A DNA stretch of 64,000 nt, taken from assembly GCA_036924085.1 (NCBI GenBank), contig JAVGWX010000007.1, forward strand, positions 30,605,953 to 30,669,952. Direction: 5' to 3'. Numbering within the stretch: the first letter of the stretch is position 1; every line of letters begins with the position of its first letter. The position numbers and the translations under genes are program-made. A model generated the notes under the pieces. It was not told where the DNA came from. It was given only the letters and a program-made list of their open reading frames with translations, and ran no database searches. This DNA is from Ariolimax columbianus (lineage: Eukaryota > Mollusca > Gastropoda > Stylommatophora > Arionidae). Below are positions 1 to 10,299 of the stretch, one piece after another.

Positions 1-84
1 ATACCGTATTATGAAAATGTCACTCACGTGTTGACGTAATCTTTACATCTTTACTTGTTATATTTATGTACGTATATATCATCA

Positions 85-640
85 TCATGTAGCATGCCCT
101 TTATAGAACGTCGATCCAATCACAGTCCGTCTGAAAGAAACTCTTTCCCTTGCCAAAACTCCAGCCTCCGCCACTGTCATACTTAGGCATTCCTGGATAT
201 CGTCTTCTTGGTCTACCCCATCTTCTTTTGCCTGGCACTATACATTCCATCACTGTTCTCTCGAGACCTTTGTGTCTCTTGATGTGACCAAAGTATTTGC
301 ACTTTCTAGCCAAAATGGAATTGATAAACCATTTCCCTCTATCCTCAACTCTTGCCGAATGTCTAGATTTGTCTTTTTATCTGTCCAGGGTATTCTGATG
401 ATCTTTCTGTAACATTTTGATTCAAAGGATTCGGTTCTTTGTCTGGAATTTTGGTAATCGTCAATGATTCGAAGCCATAAGCTGCCACAGAAAAAACACA
501 GGCTCTTAAGACTTTTACTTTTATCATTTTGTTGGTGCTCTGCCATAATTTCTTCAGGCTGCTCAGTTTTTGCATTACCATGGCCATTGTTCTTCTGATT
601 TCTTTCGAGCAGTCGCCATTTTTGTCAATTCTGCATATAT
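85..640 (-). mobile_element. LINE-B relic (RT C-terminal fragment)
   Basis: A 5'-truncated non-LTR retrotransposon fragment, read on the minus strand across at least two frames. In order it shows a segment beginning DKNGDCSKEI, the LKKLWQSTN segment, a CVFSVAAYG segment, the ESFESKCYRKI motif followed by RIPW, then KCKYFGHIKRH and a GRPRRR stretch. These are typical of the region after the RT palm in this LINE type. Frameshifts separate the pieces, so it is not functional. The 3' end carries ATGATGATG followed by TA-rich sequence at 70-90, and a (TA)n tract at 638-662 abuts the 5' end. The 20.4 kb copy is the closest relative in this window. Confidence 0.85.
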
Positions 641-663
641 GTATATATATATATATATATATA
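638..663. repeat. (TA)n microsatellite
   Basis: Alternating TA tract directly at the 5' truncation point of the LINE-B relic. Confidence 0.9.
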
Positions 664-1269
664 ATGAGAAAGACAGAAAGAGATATAAAGAGAGAAGAGA
701 TTGGGCAGTGGCACGGCTCGAGAACAACCAAGTTCATATGGCCCTAGTGATGAAAGAAACTACCAACATGTGCTAACGTGTGGACACACATTGACCACCC
801 AGGACCCCTGCAAACCACCATAACGACCCCTTTTCCAGCCCTCTGCCTTGCCTTTCCTTTCACCTGTAAAAACACCTCTGGTATTTATGCACGTAGTGTG
901 GCATTAACCACTGATGTCAGTCACTAACAAAAGTAGTTTGCAGTTATACCTGTCACGCAGGTAGACCGAGTTACCTACCTGCTATGTTTGATGTCTGGCC
1001 AGGATTCCAATGTTTACCTGTTCGGTGCAGTCAGATTCAGACTGTTTTTATAAACGCTGTACTTTTACAGGCCACTTCCTCGATATCAAAATGTTAAAGG
1101 TTCTGCATTCCCAGAAAGATTTCAGGACTAATAGATTATGTTCGTGTGATTAGCGCTGTAATTCGTTTTTTGATCGTTTGTAGCAATGCTATATTTAAGA
1201 TGTGTTAAGATCGAAAACAGTGTTTCATTATCTGTTATTAAAAATGTACGTGAACGTATTTAAATAAAA
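664..1269. other. No recognisable feature
   Basis: Mixed-composition sequence without a long open frame or array. I see nothing I can name. Confidence 0.5.
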
Positions 1270-1470
1270 GCAGCGCGTGGCCGAATTGTGTCGTTGCATG
1301 TGGTGTTGATAGCGAGGGCAGAGGATCGAATTCCTGCTAAGGCAAATGCTGTTTTTCTGCTGATTATGAAAAAAAAGCATCGCCTTAATATGACGTGGCG
1401 ATAGCAGTGGCGAGGCGGCCTGAAGTCTTCCGTATAATAATCACTCCTAGACCACACCCATTGGCTATTT
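1270..1470 (+). mobile_element. SINE-4 candidate (tRNA-like head)
   Basis: The segment starts with a tRNA-like stretch: GCGCGTGGCCGAATTG resembles a pol III A box, and GGATCGAATTCC about 50 bases later resembles a B box. A homologous segment lies at 31,573-31,770. It shares the A-box region, the CTGATAAGGCA-like block and a GTGGCTAAGCGGCCTG-like block. Two independent copies with the same internal order support a dispersed SINE. The ends and TSDs are not clear. Confidence 0.5.
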
Positions 1471-1785
1471 CCGTCTTGTCCAACGATAGTAATTGTGTTT
1501 TTAGGACAAAACCCGTGCAGAAATAAAGAGACCATGTATGGTCCCTCTGTCGGTCTGCCTTATTTGCTTCAAGGGAAAGGTGATACCAATACATTTAGAA
1601 CAAGGCAAGCTGCAGAAGCTGCCGGATCAGTAGAGCAATGCTATATATGTTCGCCCCTCAGGGCCTCACTCCTAGACCAGCCGCCAATCAAGGCTAAGAA
1701 CCTGGTCTGGTCTGCCACAACATTCAGCTGGGGTTGTCTTTCCTCGCTCTAGGATAACGCGTTGTATCCTCTTGCGTCGGTTGTC
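1471..1785. other. Unassigned sequence
   Basis: Short open frames only. No family match could be recognised by eye. Confidence 0.4.
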
Positions 1786-1965
1786 AGGTTTGGTAGACGC
1801 TGACCAACTTTCAAGTTTGGTAGACGCTGACCAACTTTCTGAGACTGTTGTCAGGTTTGGTAGACGCTGACCAATTTTCTGAGACTATTGTCAGGTTTGG
1901 TAGACGCTGACCAACTTTCTGAGACTAATGTCAGGTTTGGTAGACGATGACCAACTTTCAGAATT
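1786..1965. repeat. 40-bp minisatellite, about 4-5 copies
   Basis: The unit contains GGTTTGGTAGACGCTGACCA followed by ACTTTCTGAGACT. The copies are about 40 bp; one near 1,800-1,825 is internally deleted. Confidence 0.9.
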
Positions 1966-2560
1966 ATCCGAAAACAGGATGCACAGCCATATCTGATAAA
2001 AACCCGTCAAGATACGCCAGTATCATATCTGCAAGGCTTCAGATGGTTTGAAATCAGTTTTGCTTCTCCTAGATGAGCTGCCTTCCTAGGCTTTCGAGTC
2101 CCATCTGCCAGAAACTACTGGTTTTAAGACACCAGTGCTCGCCTCATCCCCCCCCCCCCCCCCCACCGCCCTTCTCCTGTTAGTCAAAACAGTTCTGCAG
2201 CGCGAAGGCCAGTAGATGGACTTTAGTGTTATAGGCTATATGATACGCACGCCATGGGAGCATTTAGTTGGTGTTGAGAGTTCATTGTCAAGCCCAACTC
2301 CCTGTTGTAACATCATTTAGAACCAAGACTACACTAGCCATGGGAATAAAGTCGTACGGCGACAACGGTATTTATATAAAACGGACATTGTTTTCGCCAC
2401 CATGGTATTAATTTTTAAATCAATAGGACAAAAATAATCTTCCAAGCATGGCGTGAAAGGCAACTAAAGTGAGTTCTAATTGTGGCCAGCAATCTCCTCA
2501 TATGAACAATCATTGCTTTTGAAACCGACACTGAAGTAGAAGATGCAGTAACAGTGAATG
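1966..2560. other. Unassigned, with a poly-C run
   Basis: A run of 17 C residues lies at 2,148-2,164. The rest is unassigned. The segment AATAAAGTCGTAC near 2,345 also occurs after the SINE-4 copy near 31,775. Confidence 0.6.
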
Positions 2561-2564
2561 AGCT

Positions 2565-2830
2565 AACAGTAGCCAGCGACGGTGGATGGCTGCTTGCACC
2601 AGGGTCAGCGAACCAGAGCTGACCAAGACCGTATTTCACCTCCATATGACGGTCCTGGAAACTTACTAGACTAATGTAGTCTGGCTAAGACAACAAGGAT
2701 CGCATTGAAAAGACAAACCTATGCTTTAAACAGTCAGCTAAAAAATAGGATGTGTCGGGCCGAAAGACGAAGAAACGCAGCCTCCCACACCACGTTGGAA
2801 CGCCCTTTACATATCAAACGCTGAAAAAGA
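2565..2830 (+). mobile_element. Retroposon R, degenerate copy
   Basis: It contains the recurrent block CAGGGTCAGCGAACCAGAGC and then GGATGTGTCGGGCCGAAAG, in the same order as the better-preserved copies at 4,693-5,051, 18,530-18,883 and 35,458-35,800. It is strongly diverged. Confidence 0.55.
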
Positions 2831-3479
2831 AAAAACATAAGGATCCTTGTATATAGGTTCCATGTAAATGTGTCAGTTGAGTTGTAGTGGTACCCCTATG
2901 CTTCACTTGTAGTTACAAAGGGAATCAATAAATAACTAAATGAAATCTTTTCCATGGGGTTGCCGTATCAATGAAAAGGTCACCTGTATGACCTTTTGGT
3001 CACATTTATGAAAAAACTACAAGCTGTAATGTTAGCAGACACAGGTGCAAATTGGAAGCAGAGAATCTAGGTCGTCAAGAAACGTTTTCATATTACCAGC
3101 TCAACAGAAGTGAACAGGTGGTAATCTTTAGACTTCGCGTAAGTCACAATAGTTTGAGATAGTTCAACAATTTAAAGACTTGAAACACTAATTAATTCCG
3201 ATACTTATTAACATATGCTGCAAAATTAGCTAACGCACAATGAACAGAGACAACATATAAGTTTCTCGCCGCTACCGTTCCTCGAAAAAGAAAGCAATTT
3301 TATCGATATGCCAATAAATACTGATAACTACTATGAATACTGTATTCAATTTGACGTCTGCAAGCTTAAAACAAAAAAAGAAAATGTAGCGTTTTAAAGA
3401 GGGAATATAATACTAAATATATCAATTCCTTTTCGAAGCATACATCATATGCCGATACATTTTAATGCGTGATGTTATA
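2831..3479. other. AT-rich unassigned sequence
   Basis: No array, no long open frame. A short stretch near 3,050-3,200 might be an eroded LINE frame, but I cannot support that. Confidence 0.4.
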
Positions 3480-3941
3480 TTAGTGTCAGGATCATCAAGT
3501 GCAGGTTGGTGTTGACGATAACGAACCTCTGCTTCCTCTTATCACGTGTGTCTTTCATCAGTTCCGCCGTTGATCGTCTTCCAGGCTATATCTTCAAGCT
3601 GTCCAATATTTGTATCTCTTTGCCTCCCTCTGTCCATCTGCTCTGCGATTCTAGTCGTTGTTATCGTGTGTTCCCACATGCCTCTTCTCATGACATGCCC
3701 GAAAAAGGATGACTGATATGTCCTAATTTGTGCATGAGCTGTCTTTGTCTCTGTGCCTCATCAAGAACCACGTTATTAGCTTTCTTTGCAGTCCATGGAA
3801 TTGTCCACCTTCTTCTATAAAACTACATTACCAATCACGCCAATAATCCATGTACTTGCCAACTGATCGTCCATAACTCGTTGCCGTAGATCGGTACTGG
3901 TTTCATGTAGCATCCATGAACTCTTTTACTTAAATCCATTG

Positions 3942-4191
3942 ATTGGGACGACGTGGGCAAGTGGTTAAGTGATACGGCTCACAAAAAACCACAAGGTGCT
4001 GGGTTCGATCCCCATCACAGAACCGGACGTTACCCCGGGGAAGCAAACCCTTAGAAAATACTGGAGGAAGCAGATCATTACATAAAATACATGTCGAAGT
4101 CGGATGCACTGGGCCAACAGGCGCAAAATAAAAACCACAGTGCAATGCACACCGCCTTGGGGTATAGAGAAATAAGGCGAACGCAACAAAA
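3942..4191 (+). mobile_element. SINE-1, complete copy with TSD
   Basis: About 250 bp with a tRNA-like 5' head: A box GTGGGCAAGTGG at 3,953-3,964 and B box GGTTCGATCCC at 4,002-4,012. The body includes GGGGAAGCAAACCCTTAGAA and a GTCGGATGCACTGG block, ending in a CAAAAAAA-like tail. Identical 10-bp flanks AAATCCATTG at 3,932-3,941 and 4,192-4,201 are the TSD. Two further copies lie at 28,919-29,176 and 29,211-29,425. SINEs are transcribed by RNA polymerase III from these internal boxes and depend on a LINE's RT; its partner LINE is not identified. Confidence 0.88.
3953..4012 (+). promoter_or_regulatory. Pol III internal promoter (A and B boxes) of SINE-1
   Basis: GTGGGCAAGTGG and GGTTCGATCCC, spaced as in a tRNA gene. 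Whether it is still active is unknown. Confidence 0.7.
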
Positions 4192-4692
4192 AAATCCATT
4201 GGTAGGGTTTTGTTACACAAGATTCCCCTGTTGATCTGGAAGACGATAGAATAACTCCTTAATATACATCGCGTGAGTTTACCTAATTTGCATTTTGTTT
4301 TCCGTGTTTGATATCTGTTTATTTTAACCAGTCGTTTCGAATCATACACGCGGACACCTATCTACAAACGGCCCTCCAAGTGGCACTCAATTCCAGAATC
4401 ATATAACTATGTAATCATCAATAATAAACGCTATTGTAGATCGATATTATACTGTCATAACTAAGTTCAAATGTTTTCCTCCAAAACTAAAATGATACCA
4501 ACATCACTGAAAGCGCAGACTAAATGCGACATTCAGAAAGAATGACATTAATTAGTAAAACAAATGTATTCTTCCAATAATCATTTATAAGTAACTCAGT
4601 TGTAGAAGTCTTACACATGTCAAATAACGGAAGAACGGCGTTTCTACCGAAATATCTTTAACAAATATGTGTACAGTAATTCTAATTGTATG

Positions 4693-5051
4693 GCTTAGCT
4701 TCGCTTCGTTCTTTCTCGATCTCCTGCTACAAACCCTGAAATGGCTTAAGTAGCAGAATGTAGTCCAGAGAACGCAATGCGTTGTGTCGTAGTTTACAGC
4801 TTGACTGCGATATTTTGCACCTTTCGGTCCAACACATCCGACTTCAGCAAGCATTTTATGAGTACCAAGTTAGCATTACCTCTTCGATCCCTTCTCATTA
4901 GCCAGTCTGCCCTGCTGCAGCCTGTTATCCAGGATTACCGCGTGGAGGTGTAGAAGGGTCTTGACAGCTCTGGTTCGCTGGCCCTGATGCTAGCAGTCAG
5001 CTATGGGTCGCTGACCACTGCAGCTCATGCGCTGCTCACCATCTTGATCCC
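4693..5051 (-). mobile_element. Retroposon R, complete copy with 16-bp TSD
   Basis: A 359-bp insert flanked by the perfect direct repeat TAATTCTAATTGTATG at 4,677-4,692 and 5,052-5,067. Read on the minus strand it begins GGGATCAAGATGGTGAGC, contains CAGCGAACCAGAGCTG and GAAGTCGGATGTGTTGGACC, and ends in AGAAAGAACGAAGCG. The 18,530-18,883 copy has the same ends and an independent TSD, so these are true element borders. No intact frame and no convincing A/B boxes are visible. It may be a SINE or the 3' end of an unseen LINE. Confidence 0.82.
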
Positions 5052-5294
5052 TAATTCTAATTGTATGACATTTGGCTTTAAATATTGTTTTAGTGCGACC
5101 CTATAAAATCGTCTTTTCACGATCTTTGTGAATCCATGTTTTCTTCCTTGTGAGTTTTTTTTATACTATTGAACGTGTTTTTCTACAACGTTTATGCGAT
5201 CTGGATAGTCGTCCGACATCTTCATCGTCATCGGAATTGTATTGTTGTTATGCTTGTACCACCTGAATTGTTTTATTAATACCCTTTAGCAGTG

Positions 5295-6420
5295 TGGCAT
5301 CTATCTAGCATCGTGTTATCCAAATTGTCATCATTCTATCGTTATATCATCCAAGTTGTCATCCTCTATCATCGTATTATCCAAATTGTAATCCATGTAT
5401 CATTATATCATCCAAATTGTCATCCATGTATCATTGTATCATCCAAATTGTCATCCCTGTATCATTGTATCATCAAAATTATCATCATTGTATCATTGTA
5501 TCATCCAAATTGTCATCATTGTATCATCCAAATTATCATCCCTCTTTCATTGTATCATCCAAATTGTCATCCCTCTTTCATTGTATCATACAAATTGTCA
5601 TCACTGTATCATTGTATCATCCAAATCATCATCCATGTATTAGTATATCATCCAAATTGTCATCCCTGTATCATTGTATGATCAAAATTATCATCACTGT
5701 ATCATTGTATAATCCACATTATCATCCCTCTTTCATTGTATCATCCAAATTGTCATCCCTGTATCATTGTATCATACAAATTATCATTCGTCTATCTGTG
5801 TATCATCCAAATTGTCTTCTCTCTATCATTGTATCATCCAAATTGTCATAACTTTGTCATTTGACCTTTCTGATTTTCTTCATACTGCCCTTGTGCCGTC
5901 TAAATTGTATTCGTGCTACCTCTGTGCTGTCTAAATTGTCGTCATACTACCTCTGTACCGTCAAAATTGTCTTCATGGTACCTCTGTGCCAACAAATTGT
6001 TGTTATACTACATCTGTGCCGTCTAAATAGTCTTCCTTCTATCCTTGTGCCAAATAAATTGTCTTAATACTACCCTCGTCCCGTCTAAATTGTCCTTCTC
6101 CAAAATGTGTCGTTTAAACTATCTCTCTGCTACTCTTGTGGTGTCTAAACTGTCTCCCTGCTACTCTTGTGGTGTCTAAATTGTCTCCCTGCTACTCTTG
6201 TGGTGTCTAAACTGTCTCCCTGCTACTCTTGTGATGTCTAAACTGTCGCCCTGCTACTCTTGTGGTATCTAAACTGTCGCCCTGCTACTCGTGTGGTGTC
6301 TAAATTGTCTCCCTGCTACTCTTGTGGTGTCTAAACTGTCTCCCTGCTACTCTTGTGCCGTCTAAATTGTCTCCCTGCTACTCTTGTGCCGTCTAAGTTG
6401 ATTCCTTCTACCCTTATTCT
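5295..6420. repeat. 31-bp minisatellite with two subfamilies
   Basis: From about 5,295 to 5,855 the 31-bp unit is a TTGTATCATCCAAATTGTC type. From about 5,860 to 6,420 it is a TTGTGGTGTCTAAATTGTC type, also with 31-bp spacing (for example 6,141 to 6,172). Both share CAAATTGTC/TAAATTGTC followed by a CCCTG-like block, so they are one family. Because 31 is not a multiple of three, three units give a 93-bp period and long open frames in all three frames; these are artefacts. Related units reappear at 9,735-9,800 and 10,063-10,290. Confidence 0.9.
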
Positions 6421-7160
6421 TTCTGATTTGCATACGACTGTTGTGCATCATAATTTGTTTCCAACTACTATTATGTCATCAACATTGTTTTCCTAGTACC
6501 ATTGTGTCATGAAAATTGATTTCCTTTCATCACTGTGTATTGAAAATTGATTTCCCACTTACCATTGTGTCATGAAAATTGATTTGTTACTACTATTGCG
6601 TTATCGAAATTGGTTTTCTCTGATCTCTGTGCTATTTCATTTGGCTTTCTACTAACAGAATCTTATCGGCATTATTTTGTTACGATTTTTGTGACATCGG
6701 CATTGCGTACGTGCCTCCTTTGATGCCCTCGACTTCGTGATGTCCTCAGAATATTTTGAGTTGGGGACCATCGGTCCAACATGTGCCACTGTGTTGGTAA
6801 TATATGACTGTGTAATTATTAAACGCTATTCTTATCAGGTACTTCTGCCTTGGTGGTGCTTGCCTAAGGCTTTCAAGTGTACACACCTGGATCTTTACCA
6901 GTGCATGTGAGAGACAGAAGGCTATCATCCCTTACATATTTTGCAATGTTAGACTGACAAGTGTCTTAAATGTTTAGTATAGAAATTATTGTGAAATAAC
7001 GGAAATGAATATAGAACATATTATTTAGTGTGACAAATATAGCAACCGATCTGTTCTTTATTCCTGCATTCCGGCCTTGGATTCGAAAGAGAATATATAA
7101 TTTTTCTGGTTTGTATTAGAAGTAAATGGCAGTTTGGTTTAATACAGTCACAAACTAGTT
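6421..7160. other. Degenerate array edge and unassigned sequence
   Basis: 6,421-6,720 holds decayed relatives of the 31-bp array (AAATTGATTTCC-like motifs). 6,720-7,160 is unassigned. Confidence 0.5.
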
Positions 7161-7204
7161 GTTATGATAGTTATAGTTGCTGTAATAGTGGTAGTTGTTG
7201 TAGG

Positions 7205-7705
7205 TATATCAGTGTTTGCAGTAGTAGTAGTAGTAGTAATAGTAGTAATAGTAGTAGTAGCAATAGTAATAGTAGTAGTAGTAATAGTAGTAGTAATAGA
7301 GATAGTAATAGTAGTAATAGTAGTAGTTATAGTGGTAAAAGTAAAGGTATAAGTAGTAGTAGTTATAGTGGAAAAGTAAAGCTATTAGTAGTAGTAGCAG
7401 TATTACTACTAAGTTGTTACTAAGTTGTTATGATAGTTATAGTAGTTGTAATGGTGGTAGCTATTGTAGGTATATCAGTGGTTACAGTAGTAGTAGTAGT
7501 AATAGTATAAATAGTAGAAGCAATAGTAATATTAGTGGTAGTAATAGAAGTAGTAGTAGTAATAGTAGTTATAGTCATAGAAGTAAAGTTATGAGTAGTA
7601 GTAGTTATAGTGGAATAAGTAAAGGTATAAGTAGTAGAATTAGTATTAGTAGTAGTAGTAGTAGTTGTTGTAGTAGTAATAGTAGTAGTAGTAGTCATCG
7701 TAGTG

Positions 7706-7745
<40 letters not shown>

Positions 7746-7770
7746 AGGTAGCAGCAGTGGTTGTAATAGT
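7205..7770. repeat. (GTA/TAG)n imperfect microsatellite blocks
   Basis: Long imperfect trinucleotide tracts (GTAGTAATAG-type) at about 7,205-7,410 and 7,470-7,760. They are separated by two related copies of a GTTATGATAGTTATAGT segment (7,160 and 7,430), which suggests that the whole block was duplicated. Confidence 0.92.
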
Positions 7771-7944
7771 TATATTTTTGATGTTCGATGTCCCTGATAA
7801 AGACCTTGTGTTCGTAACGAAGGTTTCGTTTCTGCTTTCATCAGACCGTGGTATCTGACCATACTTTTAACTATTTCTTTTTTTTTCATTCCTCGTCAGT
7901 CAGTACCGATTATTTTTATTGTTGTTCTGCCAATTTTCTGTCTT

Positions 7945-8228
7945 TCTTCCAATGTATTTCTTCCAATGTCTATCTTCCAATGCCTTGTCTCCAATATCTC
8001 TACCAGTGCCTTTCTTCCAATGCTTTTCTTCCAATGTATTTCTTCCAATAACTTTCTTTCAATGTATTTTTCCAAAAACTTCTTTCCAATGTATTTTATT
8101 CCAATAACTTTCTTTCAATGTATTTCTTCCAATGTCATTCTTCTAATGTATTTCTTCCAATGTCATTCTTCTAATGTATTTCTTCCAATTACTTTCTTCC
8201 AATGTCTTTCTTCCAATGCTTTTTCCAA
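7945..8228. repeat. 14-bp minisatellite (TTTCTTCCAATGTA)
   Basis: About 20 imperfect copies of a pyrimidine-rich 14-bp unit with the core CTTCCAATG. Confidence 0.9.
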
Positions 8229-8289
8229 TGATGGCGTCATAATCACGTGTCTTGATGATTTAACTTGCGCTGTATATGGATTAAAGTGA

Positions 8290-8522
8290 GGAGTAACAGC
8301 TCTGATCATCAACCTCACTCTCTCGTCCAGAGCTACTTTGGGTCAGTGGCAATACGATCAGTTAAGACGACTGGAGGTAACTCAGGTTGCAGACACTTTG
8401 GTATTACCTCCCTTGAGACCAGGGCTCGCTTGTATCTTCCGGTATTCGATCGCCCAACGTTTCTGTTAATCGCTTTGAGAATCGAGTGCATTACCCCTCG
8501 ACTACAGCCATCCCCGCATTCT
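8290..8522 (-). mobile_element. SINE-5 candidate (tRNA-like head)
   Basis: On the minus strand a head around 8,520-8,440 shows GGCTGTAGTCGAGGGGTAAT, and then GGGCGATCGAATACC, resembling A and B boxes. The body reads GGTCTCAAGGGAGGTAATAC. Only one copy is seen here and no clear TSD, so the assignment rests on the tRNA-like head. Confidence 0.4.
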
Positions 8523-9117
8523 CATATGTGTCTAGGAGTCTACAATAAGTGAAGTATTGGGAACCACTGATATTTTTATCATTTCCTACGTGATGATAAT
8601 AATTCAGTGATGTTCTTCAAGGGAAGCATAGGACCAGCACTGCAGCGGCAAGCCTTTATCCAATCATTTGCAATTGGGATATTTTTACATCTAGAGATTG
8701 CTAGCCACATGCACTAACCTTTTAGTCGTAGTTAATGACATGAAGTATTTTATCCTTTGTAACCCGTTAACCACTCTTACCCTTTTACTCTCTCTTTCGT
8801 CTCGTCTTATCAAATCCATTCATCGCTAGCAAACATATCTTTATAAACTTCTTCGCCAACCACGCCTCTCAACTGCTTGAGCAAGACTTCTTCCTTCCGT
8901 GATTCAATATTTGTTAACTTTCATCCACTAGATTCTGAATGAGCCTATGTTTATATAAGCTCCTCCTATACCACGCATGCGTATCCACGATTATGTATAT
9001 GTTAAAAATACTGGATCATCTTCCTTTAAGTCCCGAAATATGTAGGAAAGACTAGTACTATGTCAGGCTGTAAATCGACTTATAGAGGCAGAATATCAAT
9101 AGAGCATGTCTACATTT
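8523..9117. other. Unassigned sequence
   Basis: No array, motif or long open frame that I can support. Confidence 0.4.
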
Positions 9118-9125
9118 ATCTTATT

Positions 9126-9640
9126 ACTTCTTCTTCTTCTTCGTTCATCCTCACATCAAGGTTCCGGTTTCTCTTACAAAGAACACCGTTGTTTGTAAGG
9201 CTGCTTCATCTCCATACAGCTTCTGTCCCGTATCTGTCTCACGAGGCCAGCATTGTTCTCTGTTTTCCTGCGTAAGCATGCAGATTTGTAGGATGTGTTC
9301 CACGGTGATGATATGCTCCCCACATAGACACCTGTCATCTTCCCCAATCCTCATTTTGTTGTAAAGATGACTCTTGAGTCTGTTATGCCCAGTTCTCAGT
9401 CTGACGATGATGACTTGCTCTTCTCTAGTTAAGTTATAGTAGCTGTCTTCTTTTCGGAAGTCAAGGTGTTGATCAGCCCATTTTACCCTGAAGTTGGTTT
9501 CTAATTATGGTCTTGGCCTCATTATATGTGATACTCAGGTCTGTTTGTGGGGATGCTCCTCCACTCTTTGTTAGTTTGTCTGCAGCTTCATTACCTTCAA
9601 TATTGCAGTGGGATTGGATCCACTGTATGACCTACCTTAT
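9126..9640 (-). mobile_element. LINE-E, 5'-truncated copy (RNase H tail and zinc knuckle)
   Basis: Minus-strand reading begins in an RNase H C-terminus (SHCNIEGNEAADKLTKSGG, then QTDLSITYNEAK). A frameshift near 9,487 follows, then EEQVIIVRLRTGHNRLKSHL and the knuckle C-x-CG-x5-VEHIL-x2-C, ending NREQCWP and a stop near 9,150. The 3' tail is (GAA)n at 9,126-9,144. CTTATTA flanks at about 9,118-9,125 and 9,633-9,640 are a short possible TSD. Same architecture as the copies at 42,246-42,710 and 56,434-56,677. The reading frame is nearly intact, so this is a fairly young copy. Confidence 0.85.
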
Positions 9641-9797
9641 TATTACAATTTTATTATCTTATTATCTTTTATTACAAAGCGCAGGGACACATCTGCAGCT
9701 GGTTTCTTGCTGGATGGAACAATGACCTACTACCTACTAAATTTGTACCGTCTAAATTTTCTTCCTACTACCTTTGTAACGTCTAAATCGTTTCCTA

Positions 9798-10062
9798 TTT
9801 AGCGCAGTGGATAACGAGCTTGCTTCGCATCTGAGTGGTCCTGGGTTCATTCCCAAGTTGAGGCGGAGATGTTTTTTTTCCGACCGCAACGGCACCCTGG
9901 TCGACCATAAATGGGTACCGGTTCAGTCCAGGAAATAAAAGCGGCGATGGAGAGGAGATGGCTACCGCCATCATATAGCCGAGCCTTTGAAATATGAGAT
10001 CGCTAACACCTCACACGCCTACGGCAGTAATGCTATGGGTTACTTTACTTTACTTTACTTTT
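9798..10062 (+). mobile_element. SINE-3 with TSD
   Basis: tRNA-like head with A box TAGCGCAGTGG (9,800-9,810) and B box GGTTCATTCCC (9,844-9,854). The body contains AAATGGGTACCGGTTCAG, and the 3' tail is (TTTAC)n at 10,038-10,060. The flanks AAATCGTTTCCTA (9,785-9,797) and AAATAGTTTCCTA (10,063-10,075) differ at one base and are a 13-bp TSD made from minisatellite sequence. The insertion is therefore younger than the array. Confidence 0.85.
9800..9854 (+). promoter_or_regulatory. Pol III A and B boxes of SINE-3
   Basis: TAGCGCAGTGG and GGTTCATTCCC at tRNA-like spacing. The B box deviates from the usual GGTTCGANTCC in its centre. Confidence 0.6.
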
Positions 10063-10299
10063 AAATAGTTTCCTACTACCCTTGTGCCGACTAAATTGCT
10101 CTCCTCCTAAATTGTTACCGTCTAAATTGTCTTCCTACTACCCTAGTGCGTCTAAATTGTCTTCCTACTACCTTTGCGCCGTCTAAACTGTACTACTCCT
10201 AAATTTGTACCGTCTAAATTGTCTTCCTACTAATGTTGAGCCGTCTAAATTGCCTTTCTGTTACCTTTGTGCCGTCCAAATTGTCCTTTTCCTATATTT

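Larger units (their letters stand above)
3480..4330 (-). mobile_element. LINE-A relic, interrupted by SINE-1
   Basis: Minus-strand RT C-terminal relic in several frames. It reads through GILCNKTLPMD, a YRRRW/IPWTAKKAN segment, then the FGHVMRRG and RGRQR-like segments and a C-terminal DTRDK-like tail. The order matches the LINE-A copy at 56,220-58,590. The reading is broken at 3,942-4,191 by a plus-strand SINE-1 whose 10-bp TSD (AAATCCATTG) is LINE sequence, so the SINE landed after the LINE. Several stops and frameshifts are present; it is non-functional. Confidence 0.8.
9735..10290. repeat. 31-bp minisatellite, distal block, split by SINE-3
   Basis: Units of the CCGTCTAAATTGTCTTCC type occur at 9,735-9,797 and 10,063-10,290. 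They match the second subfamily of the 5.3-6.4 kb array. SINE-3 sits between. Confidence 0.85.

Noticed and set aside
3942..4191. A functional tRNA gene at the A/B boxes
   Set aside because: The sequence does not fold into a complete cloverleaf by eye, continues into a SINE body, and is flanked by a TSD. Same reasoning for the other SINE heads.
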